This document shows, piece by piece, positions 8,864-17,563 of a stretch of 64,000 nucleotides of DNA (positions are counted from its first letter, which is position 1; the number at the start of each line of letters is the position of its first letter). A program made the translations under genes and the position numbers. The DNA lies in NCBI RefSeq assembly GCF_002257585.1, contig NZ_CP022743.1, positions 62,001-126,000 of the forward strand. The letters run 5' to 3'. The notes under the pieces are model-generated. The model searched no databases and was not told the origin of the DNA. It saw only the letters and a list, made by a program, of their open reading frames with translations. Origin of the DNA: Mucilaginibacter xinganensis (GTDB lineage Bacteria; Bacteroidota; Bacteroidia; Sphingobacteriales; Sphingobacteriaceae).

Positions 8864-9865
8864 TTAATCCATTACTAAAACTGCGGCACCGCTTATTTCA
8901 CCTTTGCGTAATTTCAGAATCGCCTGGTTTGCCTGTTGCAAAGAAAATATTTTCGTTTGGGTATGAACGGAAATCTCCTTCAGTAAGTTAAAAAAGTCCA
9001 CACCGTCGGCGCGGGTTAAATTAGCCACCGATTTGACCACCCTCTCCTCCCACAAAATATCATAAGAAAACGCAGGTATTTCACTCATATGGATGCCGCC
9101 GCAAATTACTTCGCCGCCCTTATCAACATCATTTAAAGCTTTTGGGATCAAAGCTCCAACTGCTGCAAAAATAATTGCAGCATCAAGCTTTAACGGGGGT
9201 ATTTCATCGCTTCCGCCTACCCAGCACGCGCCCATTTTTTTTGCAAACAACTGTGCCTGAACATCACCCGGGCGGGTAAAAGCGTAAATATTTTTACCCT
9301 GTGCCTTTGCTATTTGGGTAATTATATGCGCCGAAGCACCAAAGCCATAGATCCCAATATTTTTTGCAGCGTTGCTTATCATCCGGTATGACCGGAAACC
9401 GATTAAACCCGCGCAAAGCAGCGGTGCAGTTTCGGGTTTCCCGGCGTCAAGCAAAAAGCAAAACCGGCCATTGGCTACTGTATATTCCGCAAAGCCACCG
9501 TCAATGGTGTAGCCGGTGAACAAAGCATTATCACACAGGTTTTCTTTGCCAAGCTTACAAAATTTGCAATAACCACAGGTGTACCCCACCCAGGGTACGC
9601 CAACAATGTCATTTATTTTAAACCCGGTAACGTTTTTGCCCATACCTGCAACCCTTCCTACTATCTCATGGCCGGGCACAAGCGGCAGCTTAGGCTTATC
9701 CAGTTCGCCGTCAATTATATGCAGGTCTGTACGGCAAATGCCGCAAGCTATTACTCTTATAAGCACCTGTTCACTTGAAGGGGATGGCATTGCCACCTGT
9801 TCATAAACAAGGGGGCCGCCTTTTTTTTTGAGCACCATGGCGGCCATTAATTTCGGAAGTTCCAT
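8864..9865 (-). CDS. Zinc-dependent alcohol dehydrogenase family protein
   Basis: A 333-aa medium-chain dehydrogenase. Catalytic zinc ligands are visible in CGICRTDLHI (near residue 42) and GHEIVGRVAG (near 66), and the structural zinc site in YTCGYCKFCKLGKENLC (near 95-111). The nucleotide-binding region GIYGFGASAHI is near residue 165. It oxidises alcohols or reduces aldehydes with NAD(P); the substrate cannot be read from the sequence. It lies 33 bp downstream of the transpeptidase-like gene on the same strand, so the two are probably co-transcribed from the promoter at 11301-11343. A fermentative redox-balancing role would fit the block. Confidence 0.9.
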   Translation of the reverse strand: MELPKLMAAMVLKKKGGPLVYEQVAMPSPSSEQVLIRVIACGICRTDLHIIDGELDKPKLPLVPGHEIVGRVAGMGKNVTGFKINDIVGVPWVGYTCGYCKFCKLGKENLCDNALFTGYTIDGGFAEYTVANGRFCFLLDAGKPETAPLLCAGLIGFRSYRMISNAAKNIGIYGFGASAHIITQIAKAQGKNIYAFTRPGDVQAQLFAKKMGACWVGGSDEIPPLKLDAAIIFAAVGALIPKALNDVDKGGEVICGGIHMSEIPAFSYDILWEERVVKSVANLTRADGVDFFNLLKEISVHTQTKIFSLQQANQAILKLRKGEISGAAVLVMD

Positions 9866-9898
9866 CTAAATCTAATAAATACAGGTATAAAAATTCCG

Positions 9899-11281
9899 CT
9901 ATTTCATGCTAAGCGGCAAATGGGTATTGTAAAGCGCCATTTCAAGTTTCATGTCCAGGTTATAAACATCCGGATAGCTTATCAAAATACCGTCTTTCAT
10001 TTCGCCGGTTACATAAGTTATTTTTATTGGCACCGCTTTATTTAACATAAAGTTCTTTACCATGGCTGCGCTTACAGCATTGTGTAGTTCTTTAACTTTA
10101 TTGGCAGCATCGTCCTGCTTTAACAAAAGACTGGCTAGCTTTTCAGCATTCTCTACTTTAATACCGCCATCTGTAAATGCCCTTTGCTGTTTTTTAAACA
10201 ACCGTTTATCTGATGAGCCCTGCAGCGTAACGTTTAATTTGTTAGGGAACCAGAAAAATATACTTCCTGCATCATTTTTTTTTCTACCATAATAATTAAC
10301 AGCATTACTGCCCTGGTATACATTTTCATTTATTGTTTTAGGTAATTTATTTACCAAAATCCTGCGCACCAGCCCTTTAGACGCAGTAGTAAAATCGCCT
10401 ATATAACTCTTTAAAATTGGAGTAGGCGTTCCCGGTTTCCCGGCAATAATTTTAAACTCATAAGTAGTATCAGGCTGGTGCAGCTTTAATGTGTATGATG
10501 GAATATTAATATGCAGGTAGGTATCGCCTTCAACTTCCATCCAGCGAAGCCTTTCCATATTTATGGCAATTTTCCTGATATCGGCCTCGGGTATTTCGTA
10601 ACAATCGCCCTGGTAAATTCCTTCCAGCAAGTGCATGTGCCGCTGCAGGTCGTTATATTCCTTTGACCGCGGTTGCGCGTCTAAAAAAGCACTCATAAAA
10701 TCCTTTTGGTGCATAGCATTCGCAAGGGAAACGTCGGCGTTAAAGCCAATTTGTTTTTGGTCGATTCTTGCAGGCGTAAATTCAGGATTAAGCTTTCCAA
10801 AATGAAGGTGGTTCATAAAAGTGATCAAAGCATCGGTAAGTAAAATATCATACCGGGCCTTTTCGCTGTTACTCACTTTTTCCGGATTTTCAAGAATAGT
10901 ATGCAGCTTATCATACAAGATTTCCCGGGGGTGATAATCTTCATGGGCAAGGCCATACTGCAATACGCAATCAAGCAGCAACATCGCCTCCCAGGTTTGT
11001 TTGGTGTTTTCTTTCGGGTTTACCCAGTTAGGTGAAAAATCTCTTTGGTTATAAAACCTTTTTACTGAACCGGGGAAATAAAGGGAGGGCTTTAATTTGT
11101 TGTTATTAAGCATAACCTTAATATTGGCCGTTACAGAAGTGTCCTCACCAATACGCCCGGTAAGTGCCGCAGCCCTTACCAATGAAATTCCAGGGAATAA
11201 AAGCAGCAAAACAACCCCTGAAAATACAAGTGCTTTTTTGCCTGCTTTTAAAGGATGAACGACTTTGGCTGTGGTTTTCAT
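9899..11281 (-). CDS. L,D-transpeptidase-like protein with degenerate active site
   Basis: A 460-aa exported protein (signal peptide to about residue 38). It has the layout of YcbB/LdtD-type L,D-transpeptidases: an N-terminal scaffold region (FYNQRDFSPNWVNP), then INMERLRWM and the YkuD-like fold from about residue 240. The catalytic part is eroded. Where family members have H-G/D-[TS] there is LQGS (Gln at about 354), and where they have S-x-G-C-I/V-R there is TDGGIKV, so the nucleophilic Cys is Gly (about 373) and the Arg is Lys. The flanking alignment is otherwise good (RAFTDGGIKVENAEKLASLLL). It cannot act as a Cys transpeptidase; it may bind peptidoglycan or be structural. The gene leads an operon with the dehydrogenase and has a palindrome-controlled promoter. 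Confidence 0.85.
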   Translation of the reverse strand: MKTTAKVVHPLKAGKKALVFSGVVLLLLFPGISLVRAAALTGRIGEDTSVTANIKVMLNNNKLKPSLYFPGSVKRFYNQRDFSPNWVNPKENTKQTWEAMLLLDCVLQYGLAHEDYHPREILYDKLHTILENPEKVSNSEKARYDILLTDALITFMNHLHFGKLNPEFTPARIDQKQIGFNADVSLANAMHQKDFMSAFLDAQPRSKEYNDLQRHMHLLEGIYQGDCYEIPEADIRKIAINMERLRWMEVEGDTYLHINIPSYTLKLHQPDTTYEFKIIAGKPGTPTPILKSYIGDFTTASKGLVRRILVNKLPKTINENVYQGSNAVNYYGRKKNDAGSIFFWFPNKLNVTLQGSSDKRLFKKQQRAFTDGGIKVENAEKLASLLLKQDDAANKVKELHNAVSAAMVKNFMLNKAVPIKITYVTGEMKDGILISYPDVYNLDMKLEMALYNTHLPLSMK

Positions 11282-11300
11282 AATTCATTAATTAATTATG

Positions 11301-11343
11301 TAAAGTTCAAACTTTAAGCCTCCTGAAATAATGATGCACGTCA
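11301..11343 (-). promoter_or_regulatory. Crp/Fnr-type palindrome and -7-like element of the transpeptidase-like operon
   Basis: TGATGCACGTCA (11332-11343) is followed on the minus strand, after 23 bp, by GAACTTTA (11308-11301), a partial match to TAnnTTTG. The start of transcription would be near 11296, leaving a leader of about 15 nt. Confidence 0.6.
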
Positions 11344-11386
11344 CTTGGTGATTTGATGCTAAACAGGTTTACCAATACTTTCAAGC

Positions 11387-11417
11387 AAAAAAAGCGCTTA
11401 TAAATTAGGGCGCTTTT
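11387..11417 (-). terminator. Intrinsic terminator of the LOG operon
   Basis: Minus-strand reading: AAAAGCGC (11417-11410), a 12-nt loop, GCGCTTTTTTT (11397-11387). It lies 50 bp after the stop of the helical 134-aa gene. Confidence 0.8.
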
Positions 11418-11464
11418 ACTTTGAGAGGGTATATTAATTATATAACTATATGGTAACTGGCGTT

Positions 11465-11869
11465 TTATTTTACATTCATAACATTTTCTACCAGTTCAAA
11501 AATTTCCTTTTTTACTGAACGGTACTTGTGCATAAGGTTCGCTACCCTGTTTTCCAGTTGAGCCTGCTTGCCGGCCAGCTCCTCACAATTCTCCGGTATT
11601 ACATCTTCAGCCATTAGTTCCAACTGTTTAATCTGTTCATCCAGCATTTTGCTCAACTCAGTTTCATCTTTCTCAAGGTAAAACAGGTTTAAACCTGCAT
11701 GCTTTAGCTGCTGCAAATGCATTTCGTTAAGCAGGCCCACAAAATAGTCTTCCAGCAGGCGGTGTAAAAAAGCAGTTTCGATCCTGAAAAATTCAAGGTC
11801 TGATGCCCACTGCCTGCCAATAACATAGTATTGCAGTGAACGGGCAGACATGTTGTTTAAAGTTTCCAT
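11465..11869 (-). CDS. Uncharacterised helical 134-aa protein
   Basis: I do not recognise this 134-aa protein. It has no signal peptide or membrane segment and reads as almost wholly alpha-helical, with heptad-like stretches (FFRIETAFLHRLLEDYFVGLLNEM, LSKMLDEQIKQLELMAEDV, LENRVANLMHKYRSVKKEIFELV), so a coiled coil or helical bundle is likely. It follows the LOG gene by 27 bp on the same strand and ends at a good terminator. It is therefore the second gene of a palindrome-controlled operon, and co-expression suggests a stress role. Confidence 0.7.
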   Translation of the reverse strand: METLNNMSARSLQYYVIGRQWASDLEFFRIETAFLHRLLEDYFVGLLNEMHLQQLKHAGLNLFYLEKDETELSKMLDEQIKQLELMAEDVIPENCEELAGKQAQLENRVANLMHKYRSVKKEIFELVENVMNVK

Positions 11870-11896
11870 ATGAGGTGGTTTTTAATTGCTATATAT

Positions 11897-12616
11897 TTAA
11901 TCGCGCTCGAATAGCCATCTTAGTGGTTTTCCGGCAGCTTTAGGCTTAAGGCCGTGTTGCTTTATGCTCTTTTCAATAATTAAGTTGGTGGCTTCTTCTA
12001 TGCTGTCAGTAATAAGAAACAAGCGGGTGTCATCACTGCCTATGGTGGCATTTTCTTTCATCAGCTCAATATGCTGCAACAGCTCCTTATGATATTCTTT
12101 GCCAAAAATTATAACCGGGAAATTTGCTATTTTATGGGTTTGAATAAGGGTCAGCGCCTCAAAATATTCATCCATGGTGCCAAAGCCCCCCGGCATAACC
12201 ACAAACCCAAACGAGTATTTAACCAGCAATATTTTGCGTAGAAAAAAGTGTTTTACATATACCCATTTATCAAGGTATTGGTTGGGCTGTTGTTCAACCG
12301 GCAATTCAATATTGCAGCCAACCGACCTGCCGTTAACATCTTTGGCCCCACGGTTGGCTGCTTCCATCAACCCCGGGCCGCCCCCTGTCATTATAGTAAA
12401 TCCAAGTTTGGCAAATGAAGCTGCCGCCTCACGCGTTAGCTTATAATAAGGATGGTCTTCTTTAAAACGCGCGGATCCGAATATGGTGATACAGGGGCCT
12501 ATAAAATGCAATGCCCTGAATCCCCTGATAAATTCAAGCAAGGTACTGAACGTAAATTTCAGCTCTTTTATCCGCGAATGCGGGCCTTCAAGAAAAACGA
12601 TTTCAGATTTATCCAT
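11897..12616 (-). CDS. LOG family protein (TIGR00730 Rossmann fold)
   Basis: A 239-aa member of the LOG/lysine-decarboxylase-like family, with both hallmark motifs: MTGGGPGLMEAANRGA and MPGGFGTMDEYFEAL. Characterised members are nucleoside-5'-monophosphate phosphoribohydrolases (cytokinin riboside monophosphate in plants, AMP/PpnN-like in bacteria); the substrate here is unknown. I chose the ATG at 12616 (MDKSEIVFLEGP). A longer reading from a TTG at 12652 would put the start codon inside the -7 element CATCTTTG, upstream of the expected transcript start. It forms an operon with the helical gene at 11465. Confidence 0.88.
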   Translation of the reverse strand: MDKSEIVFLEGPHSRIKELKFTFSTLLEFIRGFRALHFIGPCITIFGSARFKEDHPYYKLTREAAASFAKLGFTIMTGGGPGLMEAANRGAKDVNGRSVGCNIELPVEQQPNQYLDKWVYVKHFFLRKILLVKYSFGFVVMPGGFGTMDEYFEALTLIQTHKIANFPVIIFGKEYHKELLQHIELMKENATIGSDDTRLFLITDSIEEATNLIIEKSIKQHGLKPKAAGKPLRWLFERD

Positions 12617-12649
12617 TATTGATCTTATACTAGGAAAAAGTACTTTCAA

Positions 12650-12692
12650 CAAAGATGGCCTTCAAGCATAAACCACAAAATGACAAAAGTCA
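12650..12692 (-). promoter_or_regulatory. Crp/Fnr-type palindrome and -7 element of the LOG operon
   Basis: TGACAAAAGTCA (12681-12692) is followed on the minus strand, after 23 bp, by CATCTTTG (12657-12650), one mismatch from TAnnTTTG. Transcription would begin near 12645, which fixes the LOG start at 12616. Confidence 0.68.
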
Positions 12693-12702
12693 TCACCCGC
12701 TA

Positions 12703-12760
12703 TGACCTTTGTCATTATCCCAACGTATTAATTATGGAGGTAAAAAGGTGATAAAGGTCA
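12703..12760 (+). promoter_or_regulatory. Two further Crp/Fnr-type palindromes upstream of hemA
   Basis: TGACCTTTGTCA (12703-12714) and TGATAAAGGTCA (12749-12760) lie in the LOG-hemA divergent region. No -7 element stands 23 bp after either. The best candidate, CACTTTTA at 12806-12813, is 45 bp beyond the second palindrome, about two helical turns further than at the other promoters. The arrangement at hemA may thus differ. Confidence 0.5.
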
Positions 12761-12857
12761 CTTTACGTTCTGACAACCATCAGCATTGACCCGGAAGGGT
12801 TTACGCACTTTTACACCCGGACGAACAACATTACAACAAGGCTAAAAGCTAAACCAG

Positions 12858-14096
12858 ATGGACGAGAATATACCCTTAAATATTTCAGATTTTTTTGTAG
12901 CGGGGATCAACTATAAAAAAACAGATGCCGAAACAAGGGGTCAGTTTGCAATTAATAACGATCAGTATAATATTATCCTTGAAATGGCAGCAGCCAAGAA
13001 TATTGAAAGCCTTTTCATTCTTTCCACCTGTAACCGCACCGAAATTTATGGCTTTGCTGATAGCGCAGATGATTTGGTTAGCTTATTATGCACCCAAACT
13101 ACAGGCACACAGCAAGTATTTAACAAGCTCGCTTACATCAAAAATGGCGTCAGTGCGGTTGAGCACTTGTTTAATGTAGGTGCCGGAATCGATTCTCAAA
13201 TATTGGGCGATTACGAAATCATCGGGCAACTTAAAAAGGCGGTAAAATTTTCAATGGACCGCGGTTTTATCAATTGCTTTATGGAGCGTTTATTTAACTG
13301 CGTTTTACAGGCATCAAAAACAATTAAAAATTCTACTGAGTTAAGCAGCGGGTCGGTATCCGTGTCATTTGCGGCCGTTCAATATATAAAACGGGCACTG
13401 GTGCCATCTGACACGCACAAGATACTGGTGATAGGAATTGGAAAAATGGGAAGCAGTACCTGCAAAAATATTGTTGATTACCTGAGCGGATCACAGGTGA
13501 CGCTGATAAACAGAACGGAAGAAAAGGCAGCTGGGTTAGCGGCTGAGCTTGGGATGAATTATGCCCCGGTAGAGGAGTTAACCGATTACATCTCTTCATC
13601 AGAAATTATACTAGTGGCTACTAATGCTTCTGCACCTATAGTATTGAAGGAACATCTTGTAAATAAAGGAGACAAACTTATTATTGATCTATCCATCCCC
13701 TACAATGTTGAACCGGGATGTGAGGAGTTAACCAACGTTACGCTGGTTAATGTTGACGAGCTTTCAAAAATGAGGGATGATAATTTACAGAAACGCCAGG
13801 CAGAAATGCCGAAAGCAAAAGCTATTATTGAAAGCCATATTAGCGTGTTTTTAACATGGCACCAAATGCGGCAAACCGCACCGGCTTTAAAGGCGGTTAA
13901 AACAAGGCTCAGTGACATTTATGTTCAGCATTTCGCTGAAACCCAGGTAAACTCCGGTAAATGTTCCCTAAATAATGCGGAAGGTAAAATACAGCGGGTG
14001 GTTAATGATATGGCAGGAAAGATGAAGATTAAAAACGAGTGCGGCTGTCATTACCTGGAAGCCATAAACGAATTTATTTTAGCTGTAGCCAATTAA
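12858..14096 (+). CDS. hemA: Glutamyl-tRNA reductase
   Basis: A 412-aa enzyme that reduces glutamyl-tRNA(Glu) to glutamate-1-semialdehyde, the first committed step of C5 haem synthesis. The catalytic Cys lies in STCNRTEIYG near residue 58, the signature GAGIDSQILGDYEIIGQLK near 107-125 and the NADPH-binding site IGIGKMGSSTCKN near 190-205. The usual hemC/hemB neighbours are absent. Instead it sits in the low-oxygen block with three palindromes in its promoter region, so it may be the copy induced for haem supply to cbb3 oxidase; whether another hemA exists is not visible. Its 3' end overlaps the convergent P-type ATPase gene by 4 bp. Confidence 0.94.
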   Translation: MDENIPLNISDFFVAGINYKKTDAETRGQFAINNDQYNIILEMAAAKNIESLFILSTCNRTEIYGFADSADDLVSLLCTQTTGTQQVFNKLAYIKNGVSAVEHLFNVGAGIDSQILGDYEIIGQLKKAVKFSMDRGFINCFMERLFNCVLQASKTIKNSTELSSGSVSVSFAAVQYIKRALVPSDTHKILVIGIGKMGSSTCKNIVDYLSGSQVTLINRTEEKAAGLAAELGMNYAPVEELTDYISSSEIILVATNASAPIVLKEHLVNKGDKLIIDLSIPYNVEPGCEELTNVTLVNVDELSKMRDDNLQKRQAEMPKAKAIIESHISVFLTWHQMRQTAPALKAVKTRLSDIYVQHFAETQVNSGKCSLNNAEGKIQRVVNDMAGKMKIKNECGCHYLEAINEFILAVAN

Positions 14097-16660
14097 TCAA
14101 CAAATACTTTGTGCCACTTTTGCTGTAGGTATTTATCCATTATTTTGTAAAAACGCCTTTTAATAGTTTCGGCCGCAAGCAGGTAGGCCGCAATAACCAA
14201 CAGCATCCACCCGTAATAAGCTGTGGGGATCCTCACAAAACCAAACCATGCAGCCATTGGCGTAAGCGGTAATATCACCACCGAAACTAATATTATTACT
14301 GTAGCAATTGCCAGGTATTTACCGGGCAGACTTTTTAAGAAAGGCAGGCGCGTACGCACAACAAGCACAATTAAAGTTGCCGAGATCACAGATTCGATAA
14401 ACCAGCCTGTTTGAAAAACTTTTTCGGTTGAATGCATCACCAGCAACAGGATGCCAAAAGTAAGGTAATCGAATACGGAACTTAACAAACCAAAAGTTAT
14501 CATAAAGCGGCGGATAAACCCAAGGTCCCACCGCTGCGGCGATTGAATATTGATGGCATCAACCCTGTCTGTTGCAATAGCCATTTCAGGAAAATCTGTC
14601 AACAGGTTGGTTAACAGGATCTGTTTGGGCAGCAAGGGAAGAAATGGCAAAAACAGCGAAGCGCCAGCCATACTGAACATATTGCCAAAATTAGCGCTAG
14701 TTGCCATAAATATATATTTCATGGTATTGGTAAAAGTTTTACGGCCTTCAATAATTCCATCATACAGCACATCAAGCCCCCGGTTTAATAAAACAATATC
14801 TGCAGCCTCTTTTGCTACATCCACGGCTGTATCAACCGAGATGCCTACATCAGCGGTGTGTAAAGCGGGTGCATCATTAATGCCGTCGCCCATAAAACCT
14901 ACCACATTGCCAGCCTTTTTAAGGATATTTATAATGCGTTCTTTCTGATTTGGCTCAACCTCGGCAAAAATATCGGTGGTTAACGCCTTATGCATTAAAG
15001 CGGCACTGCTCATTACCTGCATTTTAGCCCCGGTAAGGATCTTCGGCGATTTTACACCAATCTGCAGCGCGAGACTTTTTGCCACCAAAGCATTATCGCC
15101 GGTAATAATTTTAAGTGCCACCCCAAGGCCACGCAGTTTATCAATAATTACCTTTACATCGGCCTTGGGTGGGTCAAAAAACGTCACAAAACCCAAAAAG
15201 ATCATTTCCTTTTCGTCGTCCCTCATAAACTGCTTGCCGGTCCCGGCAGCTTTATAAGCTATACCTAACGTGCGGAGCCCCGCGTTGCTTAGTAGTTCAT
15301 ACTGCTTAAGTATCCCGGCTTTTTTCCCGTCCAGGCTCACTACCTTTCCGTCTGCCAGCTCAACGCGGGTGCAAATAGCAAGTACATTAGTCAATGCACC
15401 CTTGGTTATAGCAACATCGCCGGATCCGTCACTTATCTGCACGGTTAATCTTTTCCTGATAAAATCATAAGGGATTTCAAACTTCAGCGTTTGCTTGCCG
15501 GTATCGCTGTGCTGAACAGCACAAATGGCCTCATCAATGGGGTTATGAAATCCCTGCTGCATAGATGCATTTAGCCAGGCATATTCCAACACCTTTTTAC
15601 TTTCATTGCCATCAATGTCCAGCGCACCTTTAAGCTTCACTTTACCTTCGGTTATGGTGCCGGTTTTGTCAGAGCAGAGGATATTCATGCTGCCGATATT
15701 TTCTATAGACGAAAGGCGCTTTACAATTACCTGCTTTTGGGCCATTCGGCGTGCGCCGGTTGAAAGATTTACACTGATAATTGCCGGCAATAGCTGCGGG
15801 GTTAACCCAACCGCCAGGGCAAGGGAAAATAAAAAAGAATCTAAAACGGGCTTATGCAGCAAAACATTTATGGCAAATATGATGATTACCAATAGCAGGG
15901 TAATCTCCATGAGCATATAGCCAAAACGGCGTACCCCTCTTTCAAAATCTGTTTCAGGAGCCCTTAATTGCAAGCTGGCTGATATTTGTCCAAACGCTGT
16001 GTTTTTCCCCGTATTTACCACCAGGATTTTTGTTGTGCCGCTTACCACATGCGACCCCATAAAAAGCGAATTGGTTCTTTTTGAGAGCGGCAGATCTGCA
16101 GGCAGCACAGCCGCGCTTTTTTCAACCGGGTAAGTTTCGCCTGTAAATGCGGCTTCATCTATATACAACGCCACCGATTCGATGATCAGGCTGTCGCCTG
16201 GTATAATATCGCCGGCAGTTAAAAATACAATATCGCCCGGCACTACGTTGTCAACCGGGATTTCAGCCTTTTTGCCATCGCGCAAAACAGTACAGTGCAG
16301 CTGAACCATTTTTAAAAGTCCACTTACGGCATTGGCCGCGCCTCGTTCTTGTAAAAAGCTGAGGATGCTGCTAACGAGAACAATGGTTAAAATTATAGCC
16401 GTGTCGGGGATATCGCCCAAACCCGCAGATAATAATGAGGCTATTATTAGCAACAAGGTGACCGGGCTTTTAAACTGAAATAAGAATAAAAGCAAAGCCG
16501 ATTTATTCTTATTGTCTTTTAATATATTGTGCCCGTAAGTTTTAAGCCGCAACGCAGCATTACTGCTGCTAAGGCCATTACCCGTACACGAAAGCTTAGC
16601 TAAAACCTCGTTAACGCTAAAATTCCAGAAAGAAGCCAGTGACTGATTATTTTGACCCAA
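14093..16660 (-). CDS. mgtA: Magnesium-translocating P-type ATPase (MgtA/MgtB type)
   Basis: An 855-aa P3B-type ATPase that imports Mg2+ across the inner membrane. Seen are an N-terminal cation-ATPase domain, actuator motif TGETYPVEKS, phosphorylation site CSDKTGTITEGKV, hinge GDGINDAPALHTADVGISV and C-terminal membrane helices (TNLLTDFPEMAIATD is typical of this class). The reading frame has no ATG in its first part, so a TTG at 16660 (MGQNNQSLASFWNF) is the likely start. It follows the second usp gene by 37 bp and shares its promoter. The gene symbol follows family usage; mgtA and mgtB cannot be told apart here. Confidence 0.92.
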   Translation of the reverse strand: MGQNNQSLASFWNFSVNEVLAKLSCTGNGLSSSNAALRLKTYGHNILKDNKNKSALLLFLFQFKSPVTLLLIIASLLSAGLGDIPDTAIILTIVLVSSILSFLQERGAANAVSGLLKMVQLHCTVLRDGKKAEIPVDNVVPGDIVFLTAGDIIPGDSLIIESVALYIDEAAFTGETYPVEKSAAVLPADLPLSKRTNSLFMGSHVVSGTTKILVVNTGKNTAFGQISASLQLRAPETDFERGVRRFGYMLMEITLLLVIIIFAINVLLHKPVLDSFLFSLALAVGLTPQLLPAIISVNLSTGARRMAQKQVIVKRLSSIENIGSMNILCSDKTGTITEGKVKLKGALDIDGNESKKVLEYAWLNASMQQGFHNPIDEAICAVQHSDTGKQTLKFEIPYDFIRKRLTVQISDGSGDVAITKGALTNVLAICTRVELADGKVVSLDGKKAGILKQYELLSNAGLRTLGIAYKAAGTGKQFMRDDEKEMIFLGFVTFFDPPKADVKVIIDKLRGLGVALKIITGDNALVAKSLALQIGVKSPKILTGAKMQVMSSAALMHKALTTDIFAEVEPNQKERIINILKKAGNVVGFMGDGINDAPALHTADVGISVDTAVDVAKEAADIVLLNRGLDVLYDGIIEGRKTFTNTMKYIFMATSANFGNMFSMAGASLFLPFLPLLPKQILLTNLLTDFPEMAIATDRVDAINIQSPQRWDLGFIRRFMITFGLLSSVFDYLTFGILLLVMHSTEKVFQTGWFIESVISATLIVLVVRTRLPFLKSLPGKYLAIATVIILVSVVILPLTPMAAWFGFVRIPTAYYGWMLLVIAAYLLAAETIKRRFYKIMDKYLQQKWHKVFVD

Positions 16661-16697
16661 TTTTATGCTTAACTTAAATTACAAAAACAAAATTTGG

Positions 16698-17534
16698 TTA
16701 ACAGGGGAAGATCAGTAGCGGAACAGTAATGTTTTCAGGCAGCGTTACTGGTATGTAAATGCCAAGGATCTCTTCCAGGTGAAACCTGTGATTAACCAGC
16801 ACTAACAGATCAGCATGTAACCCGTTTATCATCACGTCAACCGCTTTGTTGATATCCCTTTCTTTAATATTACTAAAAAACATTTGATCGTAATTACAAT
16901 TCAGACTTACAGTTTCAGCAAAAAAGTGTTCGGAATAATGCTGTTCCATATCAGGCATTCCGTTTGCCGAAAGATGGGCAACCTGCAACCTGGCATTAGT
17001 GGTTTTAGCTAAACTGACCAAATATTTTATAATAAGCAACCGGCAATAACGCAGGTCATTAATATAAACAATGCGTTCAAAGTCTTTGGCCACAAAGCTT
17101 TCCGGGACCAGCATTAAAGGGCATCGTACCCTGTTCAATACAGCCTGGGCATTTAGAGAGTACCCGGATTGGTTTGCTCCCGGATTGTTCCTGATGCCTT
17201 TAACCATTAGCCAGATATCATTCTTAATAATAAGCTCCGCCAGGTTTGTTTCGCTAAAAAGGGAAGCATCTATAACAGTAATAACCGGTTTATAATCATC
17301 TTCTGATCCATTAATGGACTCCAATTGCGTAACCAGGTTTACTTCGGGTTCGTCCGGAACAATTGTACTGCTGCCCGCCATTTGCAGGCCGCCTTTAACC
17401 TGCGTTTTTTCGTTAACTTTAACTGTGTTTGCTATTATGATGTCGGCAGCTACTTTTCTGCCGATATTCAATGCCATTTTAGCTGCATTTGCGGCTTCGG
17501 CTGAATAGTCGTTAATAACAAGGATTGTTTTCAT
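16698..17534 (-). CDS. Universal stress protein-like, tandem domains, ATP motif lost
   Basis: A 278-aa protein with two Usp-like domains, starting MKTILVINDYSAEAANAAKMA. Neither domain has the G-x2-G-x9-G-[ST] nucleotide loop: the corresponding stretches read MVKGIRNNPGANQSGYSL and LVNHRFHLEEILGIYIP. It is thus probably a non-ATP-binding Usp. The start at 17534 is preferred over longer readings to 17600, because a -7 element (AAGCTTTG, 17571-17564) and a palindrome lie inside that extension. It leads an operon with the Mg2+ ATPase. Confidence 0.85.
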   Translation of the reverse strand: MKTILVINDYSAEAANAAKMALNIGRKVAADIIIANTVKVNEKTQVKGGLQMAGSSTIVPDEPEVNLVTQLESINGSEDDYKPVITVIDASLFSETNLAELIIKNDIWLMVKGIRNNPGANQSGYSLNAQAVLNRVRCPLMLVPESFVAKDFERIVYINDLRYCRLLIIKYLVSLAKTTNARLQVAHLSANGMPDMEQHYSEHFFAETVSLNCNYDQMFFSNIKERDINKAVDVMINGLHADLLVLVNHRFHLEEILGIYIPVTLPENITVPLLIFPC

Positions 17535-17563
17535 AGTGTAGTTAAAAGCGTTGGTAATTACCT

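Noticed and set aside
12617..12652. N-terminal extension of the LOG protein from a TTG
   Set aside because: It would start inside the -7 element of the promoter at 12650-12692.
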